Source of the DNA: Podaxis mareebaensis
Taxonomy: Eukaryota; Basidiomycota; Agaricomycetes; Agaricales; Agaricaceae
Assembly (NCBI GenBank): GCA_018524725.1
Contig: JAEUWP010000330.1
Span: 62,001-126,000 of the forward strand
Reading direction: 5' to 3'
DNA: 64,000 nt
Below are positions 1 through 12,800 of the stretch, piece after piece. The notes below the pieces were generated by a model that saw only the letters and a program-made list of their open reading frames with translations, had not been told where the DNA came from and did not search any database. Position 1 is the first letter of the stretch; each line of letters starts with the position of its first letter. The translations under genes were made by a program, and so were the position numbers.

Positions 1-476
1 TTCAGGATCCGCTGGTATTGGCAAGTGGCACGGCGGTGAAGGTGTTCATCGCGAGATTGAGTTCTTAGAGCCGATGCAGGTGTCGATTCTCTCAGAGGTA
101 AGCCGATCTTATCTATTCGACCAGCAGCTCGCCAAAGAGGGCTCGCGCTATTTCATAGAGAAGGACAAGACAACCATATGGCATGGAAGGTGGGGGTCCG
201 GGCGCAATGGGAAGAAACACTTGGATCAAAAAATTACGTCAGGAAGACGGTGACCTGGACGAGAATAACGAGACGGGAACACGAGACATTAATATAGGAG
301 GAAAAGCGACCGTTTTCATGGGCAAAGGAGACAGACTACTAATAGAGACGCCTGGTGGAGGAGCTTGGGGTATTTCCGAAGGTGAACTCACGAAGAAAAG
401 CGATTTCACCCATGTCAGAGCATGGGAAGCTAGGGGATCTATCGCAGAACGGGCAGCCGCTCAAGCTGCCTTCTAA
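1..476 (+). CDS. OXP1: 5-oxoprolinase, C-terminal end (5' truncated by window edge)
   Basis: ATP-dependent cytosolic hydrolysis of 5-oxoproline to glutamate in the glutathione cycle; this is the last part of the HyuB-like (hydantoinase B) half. Exons are 2-97 and 159-476, joined in phase 0 across a 61-nt intron (GTAAGC...TTTCATAG). The spliced protein reads SGSAGIGKWHGGEG, then SERRTRQPYGMEGGGPGA, then the family's C-terminal GGKATVF and IETPGGGAWG motifs and the ending RGSIAERAAAQAAF. The intron assignment is supported because splicing restores the conserved RR..PYG(M)EGG stretch, which the unspliced frame breaks. About 130 residues of a protein that is usually near 1280 are visible, so the ATPase half lies outside the window. 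The in-frame ATG near 183 is internal and not a start. Confidence 0.88.
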
Positions 477-842
477 TTACTTTGAGGCTTCCCTCCCCCT
501 TGATGCTAAGCGGTGATATCATGTACGTTGTTGTACGGACTATGGAAATTAAATCATTGTACAGTTAAAGAGGAACGCTGGGCCTGAAATATGTCAGCTG
601 CTGGATCACCGTTTCTAAAGAGAGCTGCTAGTCAACAAGGATTGAGGCCTGAGAAGGCAAGGATTCATGACTATTTTCTTTTCATTAACAAAACTTCTTG
701 ACCTGCGGCGCAGCAACTTAACACGGTAACGCATAGCCCCCGTGACTGTCACGGTTGTATACTGTCACAAAGCTATGAGGAAAGTGAGCTCATTGCAACT
801 ACTCGTCTCTCTCCTCGACCATCAGGCAAAAACTCACCCGGG

Positions 843-2561
843 ATGCCTGCACAGACGACCATCACACCAGAGGAGAAAATAAAGATAAAAAACGCTATCC
901 CGACGCCGTCGAACAAGATATTCTCTGCTGCGCTCGCACGGATATACTATGCCCACCCAAACCCTAACAAGTGGTCATATGCTGGTCTTCAAGGAGCGGT
1001 GGTACTGTCCAAAGACAATGACCGTAGCTCAATGAACTTCAAACTCGTTGATATTGATGGAACGAGAGGCGTTATTTGGGAACACGAGCTTTATGAAGGC
1101 TTCGAATTCCATCAGGACCGGGCGTTCTTCCATTCCTTTCCTGGGGACGTGAGTTACCGAGTATGTTTGAGTCTAATAGGTACTGACTGACTCCTTAGGA
1201 CTGTATGATTGGCTTCGTATATGCGGATGAGAAAGAAGCCAAAACGTTCTTCAAGAAAGTAGAAGCGAAGAAAGAACTCGCCATAGGTAAAGAAGCATCG
1301 CTGGTTTAGTAGGCCCCTGCTAAAGCGTATGTCAGTGAAAGGTCAGACCAAGGTCAAGTCGAAGAAAAAGACTGGTACGAGCAAAGGCAAGATCGATAAG
1401 TCCATGATATCTGCGCCGAAGGCAGGGTCTTTCCAACATGTCGCACACATGGGCTACGACGCGGATACAGGTTTTTCATCCAAGGGCATTGACCCGGCAT
1501 GGTTGACTATCCTCGATGGTTTAGAGGGAAAAGGTGTTAGTCGCGAAATCATTGCGAAGGATATGGACTTCATCAAGTCATTCGTAGAGCAGAACAAGGA
1601 ACAGGCGAAGAAGAAATCCAAGCCCCCTCCTCCTCCGGCACCAAACCGCAGGAGCCATATTGCGAATGATGTCTCTTACAAACCACCTTCCCCTCCCCCT
1701 ACCCCACAAGCATCCCATCCTCCACTCCCGCCAGCACCACGAAGGCAGCAGCCCCCACCTCCATCTCAGAGGCAATCGCAGCCTCCACCAGCGCCTCAAA
1801 GGCAACCACAACCTCCACCAGCGCCCCAGAGGCAATTACAACCTCCTGCACCTCAACGCCAACCTTCTCCGCCGCGCATAGTCCCAGAAACACCCACCAA
1901 ACCTACCGGGCCTCCAGCTCCTCCACGTCGCCCCCAACAGCAGAATGGAGTTGTGCCCCCGCTGCCCACGAGACCTGCTGCAGGGCATACACCACCGCCG
2001 CCACCTGCACCGCCCCGCACAACTGCTGCCAGCGTTCCCTCACCGCCACCTCCACCTCCACCTCCGCCCCCTCCGTCCGGAGATGCCGCGCCTCCCCCTC
2101 CTCCCCCACCTCCTGGTCCATCTGGTGGTATTCCACCACCACCACCTCCTCCTCCTCCTCCTGGTCCATCTGGTGGTATTCCTCAACCGCCGCCACCGCC
2201 GCCACCACCCCCTGGTGCAAGCAGCGGTGGCGGTGCTGGTTCTACTGCGCCTGCCTTGCCGCCCGCCCAACCTGGACGTGCTGATCTGCTCGCATCGATT
2301 CGAGAAAGCGGCGGTATCGGCGCGCTCAGGAAGAAGGGTACCAGTAGTCCCCCTCCGCGTGGTTCATCATCCACTGCTACTGGAGCCGCAGTTGCTGGAG
2401 GAGCTGCGGCTGCAGCAGTCGGAGGCGCAGTTGCCGCGGAAGCTGCCAGCAGTAGTGGAGGTGACCTTACTTCCGCACTAGCTGCTGCTCTTATGGAGAG
2501 GAATAAACGACTGGGTGATAGTGATAGCGAAGAAGAGGATGATGATGACGATTGGGACTAA
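843..2561 (+). CDS. LAS17: WASP/Las17 actin nucleation-promoting factor
   Basis: Activates the Arp2/3 complex at cortical actin patches during endocytosis and polar growth. Exons 843-1148, 1199-1286 and 1336-2561 give 539 aa. Order of domains: a WH1/EVH1 domain (about residues 15-132, with ADEKEAKTFFKKVEAKKE near its end); a basic stretch; a CRIB/GBD-like motif (about 156-178, ISAPKAGSFQHVAHMGYDAD); a long proline-rich region (about 215-435) with runs of up to 12 prolines and repeated PPAPQRQ and PPGPSGGIP units; a WH2 motif (about 447-468, RADLLASIRESGG); an Ala/Gly-rich linker; and an acidic tail ending DDDDDWD, whose tryptophan contacts Arp2/3. The third exon begins at 1336 and not at the ATG at 1329, because only acceptor CAG at 1333-1335 keeps frame. 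A CRIB motif is present, as in metazoan WASP; yeast Las17 lacks a clear one. Confidence 0.92.
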
Positions 2562-4283
2562 AGTTTCTAGTTTATGTTGTTGTAAGTGTGTTGTACCAGT
2601 GTATTTATGTTCTGAGCTTGACCCACGGCTTGTAGACGCTACTAACGAGATGTCATTCTTAATCAGCCTATTTTTCTTTTTAAGTATTGAACTGGTACAA
2701 CGACGTGAATAAGTCCACCAACTCCAAAAAGAACCTTTAGATTCTACTGCACAAATAAACAGTCCTTGACCCGTTTTACGCCCACTCCGCAGCGAAACCC
2801 AACCTCTCCTCCGTTATGGATGTTACGAAATCTATGTGGCCAAGCAATCTCAAGCCTTCCATGTCTCAGACTTAGGTAAGGATCGTTCTTGAAACCAATG
2901 CGACTCGCCATAGAATAGCGGGTTTTCAGGGCCTTTCCAAGAGGATGTAAGTACCCCTTTAAGCGTGCGCCCGTTTGGGATGTTAATTCCTTGCCACATG
3001 TGTGCGTCGGTGGTTTGTCAACTTGATGGGATGCAGGGGCTTCGTGGTTCTTGGAAAGGGCAAACAGAATTGTATCCTTTCACCCGAGGACCTGCTGGTG
3101 TTCTACAAGCGTGTTCCCAAGATTACCCACCCAACATGCCCGGCGGAGCATTCTATATGTCCGCTTCCCATCCCTTCTGTAAAAACATATGGTTCGAACA
3201 GCGTCACTGCAGCTTAGCCGAACGAAACCATCGCCTGCACAAGTTCTTAGGCGCCCACTTCGGTCGTTGTCCCACAGCTTCATTTGTTCCCGACCCTAGG
3301 ATGGGCATTTTCCTTTGTGCCCCTCGAGATTGCAGCTACCTCACCCGACGGCAAAGGCACACCAGTTATCCGAATGACTGAACACTCACACTTTAATTGA
3401 TAACGTTCCCTCGAATAGGTCATTTGTGCTAGAAGGGCAGGTGTAAGCTTCATAAAAGATAGCAACATCCACATGTCGAAGCTAACTCAGGACCGCCGAT
3501 GGGAATGGGCGAGAAATTATCGGACGCTCTGAACTGGACGCTCACCCTATAGCCAGCTATCTCAAGGAGTCCCTTAGGATATTGAAATTTCAAGGTTCGG
3601 GTTTCCTTTACCTATTTCCAAAGCGTTCTCACTTTTCTAACTGGGCCAGCTGAGTTCGCAACAAAGTCCAGGTTACACGACATTTGATTGTTGCGAATTT
3701 AGACATCATCCGGTGAGCCTCCTCGTCTTTCACGTTTTGACACCAAAGCGGAATTATCCCCACTTCATGCGAATATTGGCATTACGCCTATTGCAATGGC
3801 ATTTGCATTTTCAGCTTTGTACAAGTTTTGAATTGTGCTGCAACTGACTTCCCTACAGGTACTCTTCACCGCCGGCAAAGCGACCGGAATACCCAGGCAG
3901 ACTTCTAATAAGTTCATTGGTGCCAATATGGCATATACGGTCCCCTCTTCACCCCTCCATTCAGACCCTCAGTCTGCCCCATATATCATCAAAGCGACGG
4001 AAATGAGTGGAGCAGAATAATTTCGTTCCATCTACATTACTAACACAAATCGTTATCGTCAGCGGACTCTCCTTGCCGACTCTAGAGCCATTTGGTGATA
4101 CTATCTCTAAAAATAGGCCGCTGCTTATGTTTCGGAGGGTGGGGAGTTGTACAGCCCGCTCCGCCCTTGCGTCATACCCAGGCAGAATGAAGTATATAGC
4201 TAAACCCCCTGGCCTCTTGTCTGCCATCTTGCGCATCCATATACCCCGTTACTCTGATACATCCTCTAGAGTCACATACCAAC
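2562..4283. other. Gene-poor stretch with unassigned coding-like fragments
   Basis: About 1.7 kb between WASP and the small gene at 4284. Short open stretches with plausible splice signals occur on the plus strand at about 3040-3217 and 3280-3530. They do not join into a product I recognise. A 91-codon minus-strand stretch at 3961-4236 is also open but has no family resemblance that I can see. This could be 3' UTR and promoter, a decayed gene, or an intron-rich gene whose structure I could not solve. Confidence 0.3.
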
Positions 4284-4927
4284 ATGTCTACGGGATCTCC
4301 AGGATCTGCTCCCAATGGACCTACCTCAAACGAGGCCTATCCCGAACAACGTCACGCCGGCAAGGTGGGATACGGACCCAATTACACCACAAAAGCAGTA
4401 TGTGGTATGAGCTACCTTAGCCTTCTTTACCATACTAATGCCCTTTAGTCCTTCGTGGACAAGATAGCCGGTTTGACGGAGGAACTTCACGGGAAGATTG
4501 CGCACAAACCCGAGCTCGTGAGAGAAGGGCGTGACAGATACACAGGAGAGACCAAACGACGCAAGGCTCTTGGGCTGGATGTACGTCGCTATTTGGTGCT
4601 CTATGCCTCATGCAGACAGCTGAACTATGTCGATTCTAGGACCAAAACTCGCCATTTGGTGGACAGGACGGTTCCCAGGTGTCCTCTCCAGCCCCTGGTT
4701 CACCCCAATCAAACACCTCGCAGGCAAAGAAGCCTCCCGCCCATAGCATGCCAGGGACGGAGTCCACCACGGATCCTGGGAGCATGGCTGCGAATGCGCA
4801 CACCTCTGGTTCTTCTGGCCGAGAGCAAGCCGCCACTATCGCACCGCAAGGTTCACATTCCGCCCACGAGCAGGCAAAGGGTGAAAACGTGGAACGTGTG
4901 AAGTACGTCGACGAGAAGGCACACTAG
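4284..4927 (+). CDS. Small hydrophilic protein of unknown function
   Basis: Exons 4284-4397, 4449-4580 and 4640-4927, all joined in phase 0 (introns of 51 and 59 nt starting GTATGT and GTACGT), give 177 aa. I do not recognise a named family. The N-terminal 80 residues form the ordered-looking part: a GYGPNYTTKA segment, then an amphipathic stretch containing FVDKIAGLTEELHGKI and ELVREGRDRYTGETKRRKA. The rest is Ser/Pro/Gly/Ala/Gln-rich and probably disordered, ending KYVDEKAH. No signal peptide, membrane helix or metal motif is visible. Both introns have good donor and acceptor sites and the open frame ends cleanly at TAG, which supports a real gene. The start is the first ATG of the open frame and is preceded by ACCAAC. 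Confidence 0.7.
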
Positions 4928-5537
4928 ATCGTAGCTATATTTTCGAAGGAAAGTCATGTAGTCTAGACTCTAGTTAATCTGGTTGTCTCTTATGCTTATT
5001 TTTGGACCATGTTTTGATCGCGTAGCTGTCATCGGTTAAGTTATGACTTCGGCCTAAGCTTGTATATTTATGATCAGCCTCGTCAACTGAACTTTCATGG
5101 CGAAACTTCGGTTAGTAAATGAGATCGGTGAGCATTGGGTGCGTGTGTGAGGATCACCTGCCGTGAACAATATCAATACACCGTCCCTCTGAGTGTCTTC
5201 TATGCCGGACCACATATGACTTCTCGATGCTGAACATACCATTGGCGACCTCCGGCGGTCCCGCAAACTGCATGTGATGTAAGCATGTGATCACTAAGAG
5301 AAGACCCTAACGGTCCGCTAGCAAGTGGTGAACATCTATCGTCGGTCAGTGATGGTTCTTTTGTTGTGGGTTTTCACCGGGCACTAGGACGTCAGTTCAA
5401 ATTTGCTAAATGCTAAACGACACCTTCGCGTTGGAGCTTGGGGTTTCCAAGATGAAACCTCGGGTATTTCGAATGGGTTATATAGAACAAGAACGCGGGA
5501 TGTCGCCCCGTACTGCCAAGCTCCGGTCAGGAAAGAT

Positions 5538-6595
5538 ATGTTCTCCAAGAAGCTTTCTCTTTTCCTTCTCCTCGCTCCATTCGTCGCTGCTGCACCCGCA
5601 GGTGACGTCGAAAAGCGCCAATCCATTGATACGTCCACCCATTGCGGTTAGTGGCAAGCAGTAGCCAAGGCATCTGCATAACACTTATATATTTGGTTCC
5701 TCTGTCTACAATAGGTCAATGGGATGCCGTGACTGCAGGCCAATACACGCTCTATTTGGATCAATGGGGTGCAGGTAACGCCAACTCTGGCCAGAGCTGT
5801 GCCAACCTCATCTCCCTGAGCGGCACCAACATCGCCTGGAAGAACCAATGGACATGGTCCGGTGGTAATGGCGTCAAGAGCTACACCAACATGAACCTCA
5901 ACGCAAACTTGAACAAGCAGCTGTCAACCATCAGGAGCATTCCTGTAAGTGGTTCGCGCCAATTTTCCTCCCTCCGCTTGGACTGAGGTGTTTGCCTTAG
6001 GCTATATGGACCTGGTCGCAGACGACGTCTGGATCGATTGTCGCGAACGTTGCATATGACCTGTTCACGTCTTCGAGCCCTGGAGGCAGTAATGCCAATG
6101 AGATTATGGTTTGGCTCGCCAACTACAATGCCGGCCCAATCTCTTCGGTTTACAACTCTGATGGGACACCCAGGCCAGTTGCAAGCAACGTGTCGGTGGC
6201 GGGCCGCACCTGGTCAGTCTGTTGACTTCTTTGTAACGCATAGCAACGTAACCTGAAGAACGATCATAGGAACGTGTACTCTGGAAGCAACGGTGCCAAT
6301 CAGGTCTACTCATTCCTCCCCACAAGCGGAACTGTCACAAATTTCAACGCGGACTTGAACCTCTTCCTTAAGGTGTGCCTGCAGCCAAGAGAAGTGAGAC
6401 AGAGGGCTGACTGGGCATTCAGTACTTGATTTCGAACCAGGGATTGAGCTCTTCGCAGTACTTGACGACGGTCCAGGGCGGTAGCGAAGCCACTTCAGGT
6501 AGTGCAACCCTCACGAGGTGAGTCAGAGGTTATCATCAAGGGGACAAATATTAATTGTTGGTTGTAGTTCGACCTTCAGCGTCTCTATTTCCTAG
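5538..6595 (+). CDS. Secreted GH12 endoglucanase/xyloglucanase
   Basis: Family GH12 enzymes cut beta-1,4-glucan or xyloglucan outside the cell with retention of configuration. Six exons (5538-5646, 5715-5944, 6001-6212, 6270-6372, 6423-6517, 6568-6595) give 258 aa. The start [21 protein letters not shown] is a signal peptide, and EKR just after it looks like a Kex2 site. Family motifs follow: [20 protein letters not shown], then [18 protein letters not shown], and [13 protein letters not shown], where the Glu is the expected nucleophile. The acid/base Glu is expected in [10 protein letters not shown] near the C-terminus. The length fits a bare GH12 domain with no cellulose-binding module. All five introns preserve frame. 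The neighbours GH105 and GH92 suggest a local carbohydrate-degradation group, but co-regulation is not shown. Confidence 0.93.
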
Positions 6596-6694
6596 TGGTA
6601 GAATGCGTTATGTACGATTATTATCCAAAGCGAAACCAAATATATGTCGTTTTCCGGTTGACCAGATGAGAAATAGCAGAATCCCAAAACGAAT

Positions 6695-7537
6695 CTAGTC
6701 CTTCCAAATCGCATAACCGTCTACTTGCATCCAAGGTTCAAAGGCATCTAATAACCGACTCCACCTGCCATTATCCCAAGATGCAATTTGGTGCCACTCC
6801 TTATCCGATATGCAGGCCCTCAGGCAGACTAAGAGTGCACACACCACAATATCCGCGTAAACTATACGTTGACCCAGCAAGAAAGGTCCTTTTGAGTGGG
6901 CTGAGCATAAAGCAAGACGATCAATTTCACAGAAGGCTTGTCTGACTTCAGCCCAGTGCCTTTCCCATTCTTCCCCTCTGACGGGAATTTCTTTCATTGG
7001 CTTTCCAAATCTGGCTTGCATCCTCGCCTTGATGTGTTCCCTGTCCCTCGTCGTCTTGACGCGATACAATTCAAACAACCACAAGAAGGGTGTATGCGAA
7101 AGGATGCGCGTTGAGATTATGTCTTGTATCTTGTTCTGGAAATCAAGCACTTCAGATGGGAAAAGCGCCGCCCCTTTCGCTGGTGGATAGACGCGTTCGA
7201 GATACTCAATGATGGGTCTTGAATCGGATATTCGGATTACTTTGCCTGTCGTGGTATCGTCGATGATGGCGGGGAAAGTGTAATGCGGTTCACCCGTTGG
7301 TTTCGTGCCCGAAGGTGGGATTCCGAGGGATCGACATGTCGTTTCGATGTCCGCGGTTTCCACGTAACGAGTCTTGTACTGGAGTCCCTTGTAGTTGAGT
7401 GCGAGCCTGTGTTCGTTTTTGCATTTAACGACAAATGTAGGCGAGAAAGGACCAGCAATTTTTACTTACCTGACTTTCCACGTATATGGCGAGTAAGGTA
7501 TATCAGAGCGTCCAGGAATGTCGAAGAGAGTAATCAT
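6695..7537 (-). CDS. Glutathione S-transferase, etherase-like (GTE-type)
   Basis: Conjugates or reduces small electrophiles with glutathione. Exon 1 is 7537-7470 and exon 2 is 7406-6695 on the minus strand, joined by a 63-nt GTAAGT...ACAG intron, giving 259 aa. The N-terminal thioredoxin fold starts MITLFDIPGRSDIPYSPYTW, followed by KVRLALNYKGLQYKTRYVE, and has the cis-Pro segment (TFPAIID) and an SDSRPIIEYLE segment that would bind the gamma-glutamyl group. The C-terminal half is the helical GST domain. The SPYTWK(V/T)R signature is that of the fungal etherase-related class, which is expanded in wood- and litter-decay basidiomycetes; the class assignment is from memory of the motif. Its 3' end lies 100 bp from the 3' end of the GH12 gene (convergent). 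Confidence 0.85.
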
Positions 7538-7875
7538 GGTGCAAGTGATGAGTCTTTAGTCCGTGTCGGTGTGGCATTATATGCAAGGTAGCTAGGCTCA
7601 TTTTAAACCCCGCTTGGTTTTTTGTTACCGGGCCAAGCGATGGTCGGTCTATGCACTAAGGTCTGTCCAAGTTGGGTTCATGCCTAAAAACGGACAAAAG
7701 CAATGTGTTGATCGCGTCACCAAGTGACGGACCGTTAAGCTTTTAGGTCCATCCGCCGGACCGGCCGGACGTGGATCGAAGTTCGTCTCCTGAACCCCTC
7801 TTGACTTCTAATTTCTCCGACGTGAAACCATAAGATGGCTCCCCATCCGCAGAGACTGCGAGCATTATTCGCACC

Positions 7876-9396
7876 ATGGTGCACGCTTCACGAGCTTTCC
7901 TAATTTCTATCTTGCCCGCTCTCGTTTTCGCAAGGCCCTCGTCTTACGCGGTCTGGGCTGCTGACTCCGCGATCGCTCGACGCCAAGGCAACGGATTGGA
8001 TTCATCTGGGAAAGCGAGCGTATCATATGAACACGGAGAACTCCAATGGGGTCTCAGGCAGCTGTACGAAACAACGGGCAACAAGTCATACTATAATTAC
8101 ATCCTGACTGGGGCAAACAACATCGTCTTCGACAACGGAACCATCCACGGTGGATATACGTTCGTGAGCGCACTTGCTCAGCACGTAACTGTGACCTGAC
8201 GTTGCGCAGCTTAACAGATTATTCCTTGGATCCTGTGAGGTACTTGGCCGTTTACTCTTGGTGGGATGACCTGGTACTGATTAATAGCGAAGGACGGGTC
8301 CAACTTTCCTCTACTTGTAAGCCATGTTCTTTTTTCTTTCTTTTTCCTTTCTTTCTTTGTTCCTGGGCGCTCATTACAAAACATAGGTACCAGAAGACGG
8401 GACAGGCCAAGTGGAAGACCGCCGCGGATACCTTTAGGAAGCAGCTCCAGACCCATCCCAGAACAGCACAGGGCCAATATTGGCACAAGCTTCGTTATTT
8501 CAACCAAGGATGGCTTGATGGAATATATATGGGCGATATCTTCTATGCTCAATACACGAAAGACTTCCAATCATCAAACGCCACGGCATGGGGTAAGGCT
8601 ATCTGTTTTCTCTCCTGTCCCAAAGGCTCTAACGGGTCCTTAGCGGATATTACCAGTCAATTCGATCTGATGTTCCAGAACTCCATCCAAGCGTCCGGCG
8701 ATGCCAATAATATAGGTCTTCTCTACCATGGCTACGACTTTTCTCACACTGCCGTATGGGCTTCGCCTGACCGCGGTCATTCCCCTGAAATCTGGGATCG
8801 TGCATTGGGATGGTACGCCATGGCGCTCGTCGACGTTTTAGACATCATTCCTGCCTCTCAACTCGGTCACGCCACCATACTCAACATCTTGCGAACTATT
8901 GCGCCCCGGATCAGAAATGCTGCTGATCCTTCATCAGGGGTCTGGTGGCTCGTGATGACGAAACCCGGGCGTGCTGGCAACTATTTTGAGAGTAGTGGCT
9001 CAGCGATGTTCGTGTATGCGCTGCTAAAGGGTGTGAGACTGGGTTATATTCCTGACCCGGATGGGAGTATTGTCAAGGCTGCAGCGAAGGCATATCAATA
9101 TATGACCTCCCACTGGGTTGTGTCCAACAGTGACGGAACTATGAGTTGGACAAATACCGTTGAGGTGCACCTCCTTTTACTCTTCCCTTTACTCTCGCTA
9201 TATGTTAAACTGCTGTGTTACAGGTCGGAAGTTTAAGCGGAAACGGTACTTACGAGGTTAGTTTAGATCATCTGACACCCGTCACAAGTGGTTGACCTCT
9301 TGCTGTTAGTATTATATCAGTGTTCCGACAGTCTTGAATGACCTGAAAGGGTTGGCTGCCTTCTTGCTTGCGAGCATTGAATACGAGAAACTGTAA
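7876..9396 (+). CDS. Secreted GH105 unsaturated rhamnogalacturonyl/glucuronyl hydrolase
   Basis: GH105 enzymes remove the unsaturated uronic acid left by pectin lyases through hydration of the double bond. Seven exons (7876-8159, 8210-8239, 8293-8316, 8387-8592, 8644-9164, 9224-9256, 9310-9396) give 394 aa. A signal peptide precedes AVWAADSAIARRQGNGLDSS. Diagnostic parts are YWHKLRYFNQGWLDGIYMG with the expected catalytic Asp, SPEIWDRALGWYAMALVDVL, ESSGSAMFVYALLKGVRLGY and the split C-terminal VGSLSGNGTYE/YYISVP. Exons 2 and 3 are only 30 and 24 nt, and without them the conserved LTDYSLDPVRTGPTFLYLY block is lost, which supports the model. The first intron uses a GTTCGT donor. It has the same orientation as the following GH92 gene, 500 bp away. 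Confidence 0.9.
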
Positions 9397-9898
9397 TTAC
9401 TCCCTGTCTGCGGTCAATACTGTCTCAGCCGTATATCCCAGAGGTCTCCAACGAAAGCCAAAATGTCCGTCAGAAAATCTATTACCTGCGCATACGCCCA
9501 TCCGAACTCAGGTGACATGTCCGCTGATCGAGAGGAGCACAGACATTGCGATGCCTAGATCGATAATTATTTATCAAACATAGGTTGGCTATTCTTCGTT
9601 TTGCCCTTGGGGATCACGTTGGCACCCTATGATATTCAAAATGTCCCACCATCAACTTCGACGCGCATGAATGCCACTCTCCAGACTTCGAGACCATGTG
9701 GTCCAGGGAGTAATTACCGCTTTTTTCACCGTTAAGGTACTGAAACAATCTCTTCACTGTCACAGTACTGAAACGAAATCTTGCACCCTGGCCCCCGTCA
9801 TCAGACTTCTAATCCGAAAATAGGAGCAGTATAAAAATCCTTGCTAGTTCCTATATCAATCCCATACGTCCCTCCAAGCGACTCCACTTTACGGCAAG

Positions 9899-12800
9899 AT
9901 GCAGACTGAGTGCAGAGGTTGGCTTGGTCTCCGTTGGATGGTGTTGCTTCTAACTGTAGCGTACGTTCGGGCCGACTCCAACCTGACATCCTTGGTCAAC
10001 CTTTTTATTGGAACTGCGTCTGGTGCCAATGGTGGAAGTGGGGGAAATGTCTTCCCTGGTACGTTACTCATTGTGTCCCTTCGGTAGAAGTTGCATTAAA
10101 TACGTAATATTTTTACAATGTTATAGGTGCAGCCATTCCACATGGTATGGCCAAAGTACGTTGCAAGACTTCTGCTTCTGAATCCGAATGAAACGCTCAT
10201 TTTGGCTCGGCTGCAGGTTGGAATCGACGTCAGTACCGCGCCCCGTCAGGCAGGCTACATATCCGATAACTCATCCATTACTGGTATCTCCCTTATGCAC
10301 GACGAAGGAACTGGCGGCAATACTAATGGCGGATACGGAATATTTCCCCTCTTTCCGCTTATGAACTGTAATTTTGCATCCTGTCCTGTGGGTCTAAGTG
10401 CGAGGCAAACTTTACGTGCTGCCGGGACTGATGGTATGTGCTATGGACTCTTTTGCGAAGTGGCGAGCAGAAAAGTGGATGACGTGTGATGGCTCCAGCT
10501 GCATCCCCTGGGTACTTCACATCTACCTTCGTCAATGGTATCAAGCTGGAGGCAACGTCTACACGCCGGGCTGGACTAATCCGGTTCACATTTCCCCCGT
10601 CGGCAACCTCGAATCATATTATTGTGGATCTTACGAATGACCTGCAACGCTCTTTCCATGGTGGTGCAATGACCATCACCCCGAGTGGACGCGTCCAACT
10701 GCAAGGAACATTCCTCCAAGTATGTCCTTGGCACTTCTCACCCGAAGATGCTGTAACAAGAAAGCAGAGCTATGGACCGGACAATTACACTGCCTACGCC
10801 TGCTATGACCTTTTCCAGCCTTCCACTGGCAAACCCTCACCAATCCTGACATATGGAACATATAAATCCGCATCCACATCCTCGCCTAACACCATTACAG
10901 TCACCCCCATCACCAATTCCTCTACTGGCTTACTCTCCTTTCCGTTCACGTCGTCCACAAATCCAACTCAGGCTGGGGCTCTGCTGCAATTCAACACCAC
11001 TCTCACTGGAGGGGTCGTGACGGCGCGGTTCGGTGTGTCAATGAAGAGCTCCGAGCAGGCATGCACCAACGCAGAAAGTGAAGTTGGTGATGCCTGGGAT
11101 TTTGAAAGCATTAGCGAGACAAGTAGGAAGATGTGGGAAGGGGTGTTGGAGAGAGTTGGGGTAGATATTGAAAAGGAGGATAAGACTGTGGTTGAGCTAT
11201 TGTATTCCTCGGTGAGTGCTTTTCCAGGTGCTTTTTTATATACTTGATAATGACCCATCACTAAGTAGCTCTATCGCGTGTCACTTGTACCGGCCAACTT
11301 GACGGGAGAGAATCCTTATTGGGTTTCTGACGATCCGTTCTTCGACGCGCTCTTCTGGTGAGGCTAGCCCAGAAGACACTGCCCTCAAGTTCACGTGTCA
11401 TACTTTCTAGTTCATGGGACACATTCCGAACCGTTCATCCCCTCCTTTCACTGATCGCACCCCGTGAATGGGCGGATATTGTCAAGTCCTATATCGATGG
11501 CTGGAGGCACACAGGTGATAAGCTGCCTTGTCATCGGTTCCGCAATCAGCTGACATACTTTTCCAGGTTATATCCCTGAATGTCGGGTGAATACGAAGGC
11601 GTTAGTCTGCTAATCGCCCCATCTCACTCGTCTCTGACCGTGTTTGTAGCGGCTATGTGCAAGGTGGCTCAGACGGAATGCCAATTCTCGGTGATTTCGC
11701 AGTAAAATATCACGATTTCTTCGACGCACTAGGCGTACCTGTGGACGATTTGTATCAAGCCCTGGTGGACACAGCCGAAAATACGGTTTGTCCAACGCTT
11801 TCTTGTTGAATCAAAGATTAACCTTATGCTTCCCCCAGCCTCCAGATTGGTACAGAGGTATGCCGCAGCGCCGTAACGCGAAGGATTTGACTCATTACAT
11901 GGATCACAGTTGGCAGACAAAATACAGCTTGGAAGACGTTTGGCTACATCCCAACTAATTGGGACGATCCCTCCGGCTCTACGGGTCTGGAAACTCGCGA
12001 AGCGTCACGGGCTTTCGAGGTATGGTCCATATTCCTCTATTATACGTCCGGCCGCCTGCCCCTCACACTCCCTTCCACAGTATGCTCTCGGAGACTTCGC
12101 TGTCCGTCAAGCAGCACTTGCACTGAACAAACCAACTGCCGACGCGGTGAAGTACACGAACCGCTCAATGAACTTTGTTAACATGTGGGATTCAAGCCTT
12201 GTGCATGACGGGTTTCAAGGGTTCGCGCAGAGGCGATTCCCTGTATGTCTCTTTTCGCACTCGCTGTTCTATAGTTCGATTGATCCGAGCATGCACAACA
12301 GAACGGAAGTTTCGCTTTCAGTCCCCCTGATGCCTGTTCACCTATCGACCCGACTCCGCATTCTTGTGCTCGGGGAACAGATAATAATGTCGGGTTTTAT
12401 GAATGTATGGGTCCCGATCTTGTTTTGTCACTCCTGAAACTTATGGTGCCTTGTAATTGTATAGCGTCCTCATGGGAAATGAGCTTCTTCGCCCCGCAAT
12501 CTATGTCAACCATTGTCAGACTCATGGGTGGGGCAGATACCTTTATCCAACGAGTGTAAGCCGCCGGCCGTTTTCTCTTAAAGACCGTGGACTAAAAGCG
12601 TGGCTTCTAGCGACCATTACTTTTCGAGGGGTTACTTCCAAGCAGGCAATGAACCATCTTTTGCAGTTCCCTGGGCGTACCACTACGCCAATAGGCCCGA
12701 CCTTACCGCACGCAGAGTGCGAGAAGTGGTTTACAAGAACTTCAACACAAAAATCGGAGGGTTCGTTCTTCCTCCTGTTACACAATGCGCTCAGCAACAC

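Noticed and set aside
183..476. A separate 97-aa gene starting at the ATG at 183
   Set aside because: The sequence upstream joins in frame through a normal intron and continues the 5-oxoprolinase family motifs, so this is a terminal exon.
1578..2374. Several long open frames antisense or alternative to the proline-rich part of WASP
   Set aside because: They are shadows of CCN/CCT repeats; their Trp/Arg/Glu-rich translations have no domain and no splice context.
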